From NCBI GenBank assembly GCA_016788685.1, contig JAEUSS010000491.1, forward strand, positions 1 to 6,357: DNA of 6,357 nucleotides. Reading direction: 5' to 3'. Positions 1 through 6,315 of this stretch are shown piece after piece. The first letter of the stretch is position 1. Every line of letters begins with the position of its first letter. The notes beneath the pieces are model-generated. The model was not told where the DNA came from, did not search any database, and was given only the letters and a program-made list of their open reading frames with translations. The DNA is from Prolixibacteraceae bacterium (GTDB lineage: Bacteria; Bacteroidota; Bacteroidia; Bacteroidales; Prolixibacteraceae). The translations under genes were made by a program, and so were the position numbers.

Positions 1-136
1 ACCAAACGATAAATGATTACAAAATCAGATGACTTAAACCTATTTTTTTTCACCTGTTTTCGAAACAAACGACCTCATCGCGCTTTATCCGGAATAAAAA
101 ACCGAACAATCCAAATTGCAGCAAGGGATGTTTGCC

Positions 137-174
137 AAAAAAGATGGCCTGAACATCAGAGATATTCAGGCCAT
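137..174 (-). terminator. Rho-independent terminator of the Xaa-Pro aminopeptidase gene
   Basis: Bases 144-156 and 162-174 form an inverted repeat: ten perfect outer pairs (ATGGCCTGAA with TTCAGGCCAT on the minus strand), then one G-U and two A-U pairs, closing a 5-base loop. On the minus strand the stem is followed by a C and then six T (complement of A 137-142). It lies about 45 bases past the aminopeptidase stop codon, in the right orientation. The plus-strand side has no T run, so it should work in one direction only. Confidence 0.88.
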
Positions 175-216
175 ATCAACACCGTTTCAATTGGTGCGGC
201 ATAAGTTCCGGATTAA

Positions 217-1602
217 TCAGCTCATTATATTCTCGACTTCATCCGGAGTTATCGGTATACGGTCTCCAAGAATTTCGCAACCGCTTTCGGTAACCAGAAT
301 ATCATCTTCCAGCCGGATTCCGCCAAAGCCAATGTATTCGTTCAACCGGTCGAAGTTGATAAAATCGGTGTTTATTTTTTCGGCTTTCCATTTTTCAATT
401 AAGGCAGGAATAAAATAAATACCCGGCTCGTTGGTAATCACAAAGCCTGGCTCGAGTTTTCGTCCCATGCGCAGATACGCCGTTCCGAACTGGTCAACCG
501 GGCGGGTCTCGTCATCGTAGCCCACATAAATCTGCCCCAGATCTTCCATGTCATGAACGTCCAATCCCAGCATATGCCCCAGACCGTGCGGCAGAAATAA
601 CGCGTGCGCACCGTTCCTCACAGCCTCTTTCACATCGCCCTTCATTAGCCCGATTTCTTTTAATCCGGATGTGATTACCTCGGCAGCGGCCAAATGCACC
701 GATAAATAAGTGGCACCAGGCTTGGTCAACTCACGTCCGCGGTTATTTGCAGCCAGCACGATCTCATAAATCTCCCGTTGCTTTGACGTAAACTTTCCAC
801 TCACCGGAATGGTCCGGGTAAAGTCCGAAGCATAATGCGAGCTAATCTCCGCCCCGGCATCAACAAGCATCAGGCGCCCGTCCTGCAAGATATTGGAGTG
901 ATCGTGATTATGAAGAGTTTCTCCGTTCTGCGACAAAATAACCGGAAACGATACCATTCCTCCACCGGCATTGGCGATTCCTTCAATCGTTCCGGCAATG
1001 GTTTGCTCCCAAACACCCGCGTTGGCCATTTTCATGGCTGCAACGTGCATTTGATGCCCGACCGCACAAGCTTTTCTGATCTCGTCAATTTCCTGAACTT
1101 CTTTTACTGAACGTAAAGAAATAACAGCTTTAATCAGTTCCAGTGAAGCGTATGCTTTCTGTTTCGACACCGAAATTCCCAGCAATTCATTCAGCAACAA
1201 CTTATTTTCGGCACGATACGGCGGCAGAAAATGAATTTTCCGACCCGACCGGATTGCTTTCCCGATAACCGTTTCAAGGTTCTTAAAAGGTTCGGTGCGG
1301 ACAACACCAACCCTGTCAGCTTTCTCCTTCAAGGCGATCTGGGGTCCCATCCAGATAATATCTTCAATGCTCACATCGTCTCCGAAGATGGTATCTTCAC
1401 CCGAATCGACATCAAGCACCGCTGCCAGATTCTGAAAATCGAGTCCAAAAAAATACAGAAACGAACTATCCTGTCTGAAATGGTATGTATTATCTGCATA
1501 GTTCATCGGGGAATCAACATTTCCGAGAAGCAGAACAATTCCACCCGATATTTTTTGTCTTAACTGCTGGCGGCGTGCAATATAAGTTTCGCGACTAAAC
1601 AT
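217..1602 (-). CDS. pepP: Xaa-Pro aminopeptidase (M24B, PepP-like)
   Basis: This 461-residue protein should be a cytoplasmic metallo-aminopeptidase that removes the N-terminal residue from peptides whose second residue is proline. Residues 1 to about 135 match the aminopeptidase-P N-terminal domain, with the typical FRQDSSFLYFFG stretch at 42-53. The pita-bread catalytic domain follows. All five expected dinuclear metal ligands are visible: D248 (LVDAG), D260 (SDFTRT), H343 (LPHGLGH), E392 (TNEPGIY) and E432 (RLEDD). H339 and H350 are also in place. Length is normal for the family and no signal peptide is seen. The start is ATG with an A-rich leader and no Shine-Dalgarno sequence; the stop is TGA. 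It is transcribed away from the kinase-like gene and has its own terminator, so it is probably monocistronic. Creatinase and prolidase share the fold, but the N-terminal domain and full ligand set favour aminopeptidase P. The exact substrate is inferred. Confidence 0.95.
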   Translation of the reverse strand: MFSRETYIARRQQLRQKISGGIVLLLGNVDSPMNYADNTYHFRQDSSFLYFFGLDFQNLAAVLDVDSGEDTIFGDDVSIEDIIWMGPQIALKEKADRVGVVRTEPFKNLETVIGKAIRSGRKIHFLPPYRAENKLLLNELLGISVSKQKAYASLELIKAVISLRSVKEVQEIDEIRKACAVGHQMHVAAMKMANAGVWEQTIAGTIEGIANAGGGMVSFPVILSQNGETLHNHDHSNILQDGRLMLVDAGAEISSHYASDFTRTIPVSGKFTSKQREIYEIVLAANNRGRELTKPGATYLSVHLAAAEVITSGLKEIGLMKGDVKEAVRNGAHALFLPHGLGHMLGLDVHDMEDLGQIYVGYDDETRPVDQFGTAYLRMGRKLEPGFVITNEPGIYFIPALIEKWKAEKINTDFINFDRLNEYIGFGGIRLEDDILVTESGCEILGDRIPITPDEVENIMS

Positions 1603-1628
1603 ATACTTGTTGTTTAATATTTATTGAG

Positions 1629-1636
1629 GAAAGATA
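1629..1636 (-). promoter_or_regulatory. Candidate -7 box for the aminopeptidase gene
   Basis: On the minus strand this reads TATCTTTC, one base off the Bacteroidota sigma-ABfr -7 consensus TAnnTTTG. It ends 26 bases before the aminopeptidase ATG, giving a plausible short leader. The upstream -33 element is poor: the best match is a TTTT about 15 bases upstream, where TTTG at roughly 19-21 bases would be expected. The rest of the 1603-1774 divergent spacer shows no clear promoter for the plus-strand kinase-like gene, only an 11-base imperfect palindrome (TGCAAATTGCA, 1690-1700). Confidence 0.3.
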
Positions 1637-1774
1637 GAAAAAATACCGCTTAAAATTGCAGATAAGACCATGCTCAATGTTTTATACCATGCAAATTGCA
1701 GGAAAATCGGCAGCTAAAAAAGCCAACCAGCTTTCAAATAATTCGTAGAGTAAATACACACCAAATTCAACGCC

Positions 1775-2497
1775 ATGAACAATACTTTAGCTATTTACCT
1801 GAATAAAAGGCTTCACCACGACCATCCGAAGTACCTGAAAGAAAAAACCACTCCCGGGCCGGTGATCTGTATTTCGAGGGAAGTTGGATGCGGAGGTGTT
1901 GCCATTGCAAGACTTCTGGCCAACGAGCTGGATAAATTATGCCTTTGCAAAAAATGGAAAGTATTGAGTAAAGAGATCCTTCAGGAAAGTGCCCGTGAAC
2001 TGGATATGGATCCGAATAAACTCCGGAATTACCTGAAAGAAGGAGACCGAAGCCTGTTTGACGACATTTTGGCTGCTTTCAGCGAGAAAAGATTCAAAAG
2101 CGACAGAAAAATCAACAAAACACTTATCGATCTGATCTCAGTATTTATAAACGACGGCTACTGCATCATTGTGGGACGAGGCGGACACATTATCGCAAAA
2201 GACATCAAACAATCGTTACTGATAAAGCTGACTGCCCCGATCGACTGGAGAGTAAAACAAATCATGGAGAAAAACAGCCTGAATATCAGACAAGCCCTTG
2301 ATTTTATAGAAAAAACAGAAAAAGAGAGAGACAACTTCCGAAAACACATCGCCGGAGAAAATACAAATCCGGAGGAATTTGACCTGGTTATAAATACCGC
2401 AAGATTAAAGACCGACGACATTATTTCCTTGCTTCGTTTTGCCGCCCAAACCAAAGGACTGCTGGAAACCAACAAGAGTAAAGTTGAAGTATTTTAG
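1775..2497 (+). CDS. Cytidylate kinase-like family protein (Cytidylate_kin2 type)
   Basis: This 240-residue protein resembles the poorly characterised cytidylate-kinase-like (AAK26/Cytidylate_kin2) P-loop family. After a 29-residue extension comes a beta strand and phosphate-loop-like segment, VICISREVGCGG (30-41). The family usually reads ISR-x-x-GSGG here. A central IIVGRGGHII (131-140) fits the family's second glycine-rich strand. A charged helix, EKTEKERDNFRKH (179-191), sits where nucleotide kinases carry their lid, and DLVINT (203-208) is a typical near-C-terminal motif. The loop lacks the Walker A lysine of true CMP kinases, so CMP phosphorylation should not be assumed. No signal peptide or membrane segment is seen, so it is probably cytoplasmic. 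The start is ATG with no Shine-Dalgarno sequence; the glycine-rich strand begins only at residue 30, so a slightly later start cannot be excluded. It is divergent from the aminopeptidase and convergent with the peptidase, so it is likely transcribed alone. Its role is unknown. Confidence 0.85.
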   Translation: MNNTLAIYLNKRLHHDHPKYLKEKTTPGPVICISREVGCGGVAIARLLANELDKLCLCKKWKVLSKEILQESARELDMDPNKLRNYLKEGDRSLFDDILAAFSEKRFKSDRKINKTLIDLISVFINDGYCIIVGRGGHIIAKDIKQSLLIKLTAPIDWRVKQIMEKNSLNIRQALDFIEKTEKERDNFRKHIAGENTNPEEFDLVINTARLKTDDIISLLRFAAQTKGLLETNKSKVEVF

Positions 2498-2505
2498 GTT
2501 ATAGA

Positions 2506-2544
2506 TTTCAAGCTCCAGGCAAACCCGATACCTGGAACTTGAAA
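2506..2544. terminator. Long hairpin between convergent genes, probable bidirectional terminator
   Basis: Bases 2506-2519 (TTTCAAGCTCCAGG) pair with 2531-2544 in 13 of 14 positions, with one C/A mismatch and an 11-base loop. It starts 9 bases after the kinase stop and ends 15 bases before the peptidase stop codon (TAG on the minus strand, 2559-2561), so it lies between the 3' ends of two converging genes. Neither side has a real T run, so it may act as a transcript-end barrier or stabiliser and not as a classical intrinsic terminator. Confidence 0.55.
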
Positions 2545-2558
2545 CCGATAACTCCGGT

Positions 2559-4646
2559 CTATTTAAGCCATTTATCGAGCCATTGCTTAAACACCCTTTG
2601 CCACAGGATACCGTTTTGCGGCTGCATAACCCAATGGTTTTCTTCCGGAAAGAACAGGAACTGAGCCGGAATGCCCTTTAAAACAGCTGCGTTGTACGCA
2701 CCCATTCCCTGAGTAAACGGAATCCGGAAGTCTTTCTCTCCATGAATAATCAAAATCGGTGTATCCCACTTATCAACAAATAAATGCGGAGAAAAACCGT
2801 AAGAACGCTGAGCTGCTTTATTCGATTTATCCCAGTATGGCCCTCCAATATCCCAGTCTTCGAAAAACATTTCTTCGGTGGTGACATATTGCTGCTCGAA
2901 ATTAAAAATACCGGCATGCGAAATAAAAGCTTTAAACCTTCCGTTGTGATGGCCGGCCAGATAATTCACCGAAAATCCGCCGTAACTTGCACCAACTGCA
3001 CCCAATCTTTCCTTATCGACAAACGGTTCTGCCGAAACATTATCGATGGCACTCAAATAATCTTTGATGTTCTGACCTCCGTAATCTTTACTGATCTGTT
3101 CCAGCCATTCCATTCCAAAACCGGGCAAGCCACGGCGATTGGGAGCCACCACGATGTATCCGTTGGCCGCCATTTGCTGGAAATTCCAGCGGTATGACCA
3201 GTTCTGGCTGACCGTTCCCTGCGGGCCTCCCTGACAATAAAGAATAGCCGGGTATTTTTTGCTCGCGTCAAAATGTGGTGGATAAATTACCCAAACCAGC
3301 ATGTCTTTATTGTCTGTTGTTTTCACCCAGCGTTTTTCCACTTTGCCCATGGTCAGCTGGTCAACAATGCCTTTGGTTACCGAAGTAACAGGCTTGTCTT
3401 TTCCGGTAACCGGATCGACCAAATACAATTCAGCAGGTTGCGACATCGAAACTTTCTCAGCAATCAACCCGCCTTTGGCCTCTGCAACAGTCAGGTAATT
3501 ATGAATTCCATCCGTCAGGCGGGTTATTTTTTCATCGGCTATGTCCAGCTTGTAAATCTCATCGGTTGCATGAATATCACTGATGAAATAAATTGATTTT
3601 CCGTCCGCCGACCAAGTCAGGTTATTACAATTCTGATCAAACAGAGTGGAATAATCCTTTTTCGCCCCCGTTTCAATTTCGCCGATAAAAAGTCTGGATT
3701 TATCTGCTTCGTAGCCATCGCGCTCCATACTTTCCCAGGCGAGCTGCTTCCCGTCAGGCGAAAAGACCGGATTTTTATCGTAACCCATCTGCCCCTCAGA
3801 AAAGTTTATCGTTGTCCTTTCCTGAAGCGAATAAATGTATATTTCTGAATTTGTTGAGAGTGAATACTCCTTTCCAACCTTCTTTTTACAAGTATAGGCA
3901 ATCAGCTTTCCGTCGGGACTCCAGTTGATTTCTTCCATTCCGCCCATCGGTTTCATCGGACTGTCGTAACGTTCATCCTTCAGAATGTCGGTAGCCTCAC
4001 CCACTTTCCCATTCGTAAAAGGCGCAACAAAAATATGGCTGTAAGTGTAATCGTGCCAGCTATCCCAGTGTCGATACATCAGGTCATTTTCCAGACGGGC
4101 ATTCGCTTTAGGCAAATCAGGAAATAAATCGTGAATATCCTGATCAAGTTTTACATTGCAGGTATATAAAATATGAGTCAATTCCGGAGAATATTTAAAG
4201 CCCGTAATCCCGCCGGGAACGTTTGTTAACTGAGTCGGATTTTCTCCGTCAGTGTCCATTTCCCAAAGCTGCGTATCACCTGATTTAGATGACAGAAACC
4301 CTATTTTCTTCCCGTCGGGCCTCCAGACCGCTGAAGATTCTTTTTCGGGAGTATCGGTCAGTTTAACCGGTTCACCACCCGATACCGGAACCGTGTAAAG
4401 GTCGCGGTACGATTTATTTTCCTCAACATTATAATTGGTAACCGAATACAACACGGTGGAGCCATCCGGAGAAACAACCGGTTCGCCAATTCTTCCGAAA
4501 CTCCATAAAACTTCAGGAGTCATAATGTCCGAAGTAAGTTTGGGAACCTCGGGAGTCGTCTTTTTTGTCATTTCAGGTGTGGTTTTCGGATTTGAACATG
4601 AAAACACGGCAGCCGCAAGGGCCAGCCAACAGATTGATTTCGTCAT
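2559..4646 (-). CDS. dpp5: S9 family peptidase, DPP5-like, lipoprotein
   Basis: This is a prolyl-oligopeptidase-family serine peptidase of 695 residues from the chosen ATG. It most resembles Bacteroidota dipeptidyl-peptidase 5, which removes dipeptides from peptide N-termini in the periplasm. The open frame continues to a TTG at 4667, but the ATG at 4646 gives a compact lipoprotein signal (MTKSICWLALAAAVFSC, lipobox Cys17) and is preferred. A Thr/Pro linker with repeated TPE follows. The beta-propeller shows SPDG-type strands near 58-62, 108-112, 242-246, 295-299 and 345-349. The alpha/beta-hydrolase domain starts near 435: QGGP (472-475) near the oxyanion hole, nucleophile Ser554 in GASYGG, Asp639 in HGEKD and His671 in ENHW, so the triad is complete. 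No acidic residues directly follow Cys17, which suggests anchoring facing the periplasm. The upstream gene has its own terminator, so a separate promoter is expected, though none is obvious. Acylaminoacyl-peptidase activity is an alternative. Confidence 0.93.
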   Translation of the reverse strand: MTKSICWLALAAAVFSCSNPKTTPEMTKKTTPEVPKLTSDIMTPEVLWSFGRIGEPVVSPDGSTVLYSVTNYNVEENKSYRDLYTVPVSGGEPVKLTDTPEKESSAVWRPDGKKIGFLSSKSGDTQLWEMDTDGENPTQLTNVPGGITGFKYSPELTHILYTCNVKLDQDIHDLFPDLPKANARLENDLMYRHWDSWHDYTYSHIFVAPFTNGKVGEATDILKDERYDSPMKPMGGMEEINWSPDGKLIAYTCKKKVGKEYSLSTNSEIYIYSLQERTTINFSEGQMGYDKNPVFSPDGKQLAWESMERDGYEADKSRLFIGEIETGAKKDYSTLFDQNCNNLTWSADGKSIYFISDIHATDEIYKLDIADEKITRLTDGIHNYLTVAEAKGGLIAEKVSMSQPAELYLVDPVTGKDKPVTSVTKGIVDQLTMGKVEKRWVKTTDNKDMLVWVIYPPHFDASKKYPAILYCQGGPQGTVSQNWSYRWNFQQMAANGYIVVAPNRRGLPGFGMEWLEQISKDYGGQNIKDYLSAIDNVSAEPFVDKERLGAVGASYGGFSVNYLAGHHNGRFKAFISHAGIFNFEQQYVTTEEMFFEDWDIGGPYWDKSNKAAQRSYGFSPHLFVDKWDTPILIIHGEKDFRIPFTQGMGAYNAAVLKGIPAQFLFFPEENHWVMQPQNGILWQRVFKQWLDKWLK

Positions 4647-4700
4647 ACTGATCGAATTATTTATCAATTAAGGCTGTGAAAATAAAGAATGTCGGGCAAT

Positions 4701-4739
4701 AAAAAAAAGAAGCATCTGCTAATAAATAACAGATGCTTC
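4701..4739 (-). terminator. Rho-independent terminator of the NigD-like gene
   Basis: GAAGCATCTG (4709-4718) and CAGATGCTTC (4730-4739) form a perfect 10-base-pair stem with an 11-base loop. On the minus strand the stem runs straight into eight T (complement of A 4701-4708). It lies about 30 bases past the NigD-like stop codon and 54 bases before the peptidase ATG, which separates the two minus-strand genes into different transcription units. Confidence 0.92.
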
Positions 4740-4769
4740 CTGATATGCAGAATTAATTGAAACAGTAAT

Positions 4770-5450
4770 CTAGTATTTGTATTCTCCGGTGTATTCAAAA
4801 TCATCGCCGTCGAATCCTTTTGCAATCACCTTAAAAGAGGTGCTGTTTTTGCCCTCAACCTTAAGCGCATTCAAATCAAAAGTAACGATAGCAGATAAAG
4901 GATAACCACCAGAATCTCCATTGTCATTGTGCCGCAATTCCAGAACTACCGGGCTATTCGGATTAATTACTCCTGGTTGTTTCACCAGATTGATGTAGTG
5001 TACTTTATTTCCTCCACGGTATTTCAGCTCAAAATTCAGCATACCTTTTTTAACCCACCTGTCTGTGACATGAATCGGATCGTTACCGATACTATCCTCA
5101 ATTGCAGGGGTAATATCCAGGATTCCTTTATACAGGATTTTACGCATAGAGTTAATCCTCACGTAATACTGTTCATCATGGTTTTCATTCTCCCTGTTGC
5201 CTAAAATCGTAAAGTTGGCTAAAACCCTGTCGTTGTTCTTCAACTCAGACCACGACATATTATTCACTGCGGGATAGAGCACTTCTCCGTCGTCCATGGC
5301 AATAGTAAACGAATCAGACTCTGCATTTTTTTGCACCAGGCCAAATCCAACCCACGCATCGTTCAAGGAATATCCATCATCGTCCATATCACAGCTTGTC
5401 ATGAAGCTGAATACGGCACCCATCACAAAAAAAATTAATAACTTTTTCAT
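4770..5450 (-). CDS. NigD-like lipoprotein
   Basis: This 226-residue secreted lipoprotein resembles the Bacteroidota NigD-like family, named after a gene in the Prevotella nigrescens nigrescin bacteriocin cluster; the biochemical role is not established. The signal peptide is clear: MKK, a hydrophobic stretch, and a lipobox ending MTSC with Cys20. Directly after Cys20 comes DMDDD, an acidic run like the lipoprotein export signals that send Bacteroidota lipoproteins to the cell surface. The body looks all-beta: an N-terminal half with alternating strands (DSFTIAMDDGEVLYP at 46-60, DRVLANFTILG at 74-84, EQYYVRINSMRKILYKG at 93-109), then a second domain with MLNFELKY (137-144), a VVLELRHND strand (168-176) and a C-terminal FDGDDFEYTGEYKY segment. 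Those two halves fit the two-domain NigD layout. The start is ATG after an A-rich leader. It is divergent from the thioredoxin gene and ends at its own terminator. No bacteriocin gene is nearby, so an immunity role is unsupported. Confidence 0.85.
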   Translation of the reverse strand: MKKLLIFFVMGAVFSFMTSCDMDDDGYSLNDAWVGFGLVQKNAESDSFTIAMDDGEVLYPAVNNMSWSELKNNDRVLANFTILGNRENENHDEQYYVRINSMRKILYKGILDITPAIEDSIGNDPIHVTDRWVKKGMLNFELKYRGGNKVHYINLVKQPGVINPNSPVVLELRHNDNGDSGGYPLSAIVTFDLNALKVEGKNSTSFKVIAKGFDGDDFEYTGEYKY

Positions 5451-5584
5451 TTTTATTCAATATTTATTTTTGTTTTCATGTGCTTCTTCATTTAAAATTG
5501 TATCTGATAAATGAATCTGCCGGCTTTCTACAACAATAGATTTAGAAAACCGCAAATTGGTTGCGTTAATAAATATTTTTTCCG

Positions 5585-5602
5585 AAAAAAAAAAAAAAAA
5601 AA
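5585..5602. repeat. Homopolymer of 18 A in the divergent spacer
   Basis: An uninterrupted run of 18 A (5585-5602) lies in the 267-base spacer between the divergent NigD-like and thioredoxin genes. A run of six T (5576-5581) and CCG come just before it. Such tracts are prone to slippage during replication and sequencing. It lies 135 bases upstream of the NigD-like ATG and 115 bases upstream of the thioredoxin ATG. The rest of the spacer is A/T-rich, with a small bulged inverted repeat at 5551-5565 (CGCAA/TTGCG) and a 10-base direct repeat AATTACAAAT (5683-5692 and 5699-5708) just before the thioredoxin start. Confidence 0.95.
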
Positions 5603-5613
5603 TGGCACAACAA

Positions 5614-5639
5614 TTGAAGTTGAAATATTCATATATTTA
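5614..5639 (+). promoter_or_regulatory. Weak candidate promoter for the thioredoxin gene
   Basis: TATATTTA (5632-5639) differs from the Bacteroidota -7 consensus TAnnTTTG only in its last base, and a TTG lies at 5614-5616. The gap of 15 bases is shorter than the usual spacing of about 19-21. A second possibility is TTGATTTG at 5656-5663. The A-tract would sit just upstream of the first candidate, where it could act as bent, activating DNA. The region is so A/T-rich that chance matches are likely. Confidence 0.2.
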
Positions 5640-5717
5640 CATACTTGAATTTTACTTGATTTGGAGAAAGAATCAGAATTCAAATTACAAATGCGAATAA
5701 TTACAAATTAACAAGTT

Positions 5718-6218
5718 ATGAAACATCTATTTTTAACGATCTCGGCTGTTGCAATCCTGCTTTCGGCCTGCGGAAATACCGGTAAGGGAAGCGCTAAAAA
5801 CACAGAACCCATCAGCACTGCCGCAGCAAATAACTCAGGCCCTACCGAGAAACTGACAAAAGCACTTTTTATTCAAAAGGTGTGGGACTACACCAAATCG
5901 CCCAACGACTGGAAATATTTAGGTTCAAAGCCTGCGATCGTTGATTTTTATGCCGATTGGTGTGGCCCGTGCAAAATTGCAAGTCCTATTCTGGACGAAA
6001 TCGGAAACGAATATGCCGGTAAGATTCAGGTGTACAAGATCAACACCGATCAGGAGAGAGAACTGGCCCAGGTCTTTGGGATAACCGGCATTCCGGCATT
6101 TCTGTACATCCCGGCTCAGGGCAAACCGGTCATGATGTCAGGAATTGGCAGAACTAAAGAAGAAACAAAGAAGATGTTTGTTGACAATATCGAGAAGTAC
6201 CTTTCGGTAAAAAAATAA
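5718..6218 (+). CDS. trxP: Lipoprotein thioredoxin, TrxP-like
   Basis: This 166-residue membrane-anchored thioredoxin should reduce or exchange disulfides in periplasmic proteins. The signal peptide ends in lipobox LLSAC with Cys18. A Gly/Ser/Asn-rich linker (about 19-42) follows, then a thioredoxin fold from about residue 47. Key residues are visible: the buried acid Asp76 (IVDFYAD), the active site WCGPC (Cys82 and Cys85) and cis-Pro126 in GIPAF. The KPAIVDFYADWCGPCK block and the helix before it resemble Bacteroides fragilis TrxP, the periplasmic thioredoxin. No acidic residues follow Cys18, so it probably stays on the periplasmic side of a membrane. The start is ATG with no Shine-Dalgarno sequence, preceded by an A/T-rich leader. 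It is divergent from the NigD-like gene, and no other gene shares its unit within the window. Electron source and substrates are not evident: no DsbD/CcdA-type partner is in view. WCGPC favours a reductase role over an oxidase role. Confidence 0.93.
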   Translation: MKHLFLTISAVAILLSACGNTGKGSAKNTEPISTAAANNSGPTEKLTKALFIQKVWDYTKSPNDWKYLGSKPAIVDFYADWCGPCKIASPILDEIGNEYAGKIQVYKINTDQERELAQVFGITGIPAFLYIPAQGKPVMMSGIGRTKEETKKMFVDNIEKYLSVKK

Positions 6219-6267
6219 AACGAGGGACAGTCCCCGGGAATCCATATAAACAAACTATCATCCTGAC

Positions 6268-6302
6268 TAGTCCTAAATAAGCGATACAGATTTATAGGAC
6301 TA
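6268..6302. repeat. 8-base inverted repeat in the thioredoxin 3' region
   Basis: TAGTCCTA (6268-6275) and TAGGACTA (6295-6302) are perfect inverted copies separated by 19 bases. The left copy overlaps the 8-base palindrome GACTAGTC (6265-6272). There is no T run directly after it. It may be a weak hairpin in the thioredoxin 3' region, or the outer end of a mobile element whose body lies beyond the window; neither can be settled here. Confidence 0.5.
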
Positions 6303-6315
6303 AATTAATAGATTC

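Noticed and set aside
13..204. 63-residue plus-strand frame with RPHRAL, reminiscent of the C-terminal end of IS3/IS481-type transposases
   Set aside because: Only a few residues match, no catalytic motif precedes them, the frame runs through a T8 tract and the terminator hairpin, and its end sits against the aminopeptidase gene. Chance is the better explanation.
217..418. Plus-strand frame (116-418) overlapping the 3' end of the aminopeptidase gene
   Set aside because: It is antisense to the conserved C-terminal metal-binding part of the aminopeptidase and starts before the terminator hairpin, with no sign of a start signal.
1653..1701. Repeated AAATTGCAG at 1653-1661 and 1693-1701, with a third copy at 113-121, around the aminopeptidase gene
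   Set aside because: Nine A/T-rich bases recurring three times is weak, spacing is irregular and no promoter overlaps them. I do not call an operator.
1719..1734. Small hairpin AAAGC-CAACCA-GCTTT, followed on the minus strand by T residues, resembling a terminator
   Set aside because: The stem has only five pairs and no minus-strand gene ends just upstream of it: it lies in the divergent spacer.
2784..3197. 137-residue plus-strand frame opposite the S9 peptidase gene
   Set aside because: It is antisense to the most conserved hydrolase-domain coding sequence, which has an intact triad. It shows no recognisable domain and is a coding shadow.
217..4646. Aminopeptidase, kinase-like gene and S9 peptidase as one functional operon
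   Set aside because: The kinase-like gene is on the opposite strand from both peptidase genes, and hairpins separate the units. Any link would be functional only, and no direct evidence shows it.
4770..5450. NigD-like gene as part of a bacteriocin and immunity cluster
   Set aside because: No small peptide precursor, peptidase-containing transporter or maturation gene lies nearby. The family is widespread in Bacteroidota without bacteriocins.
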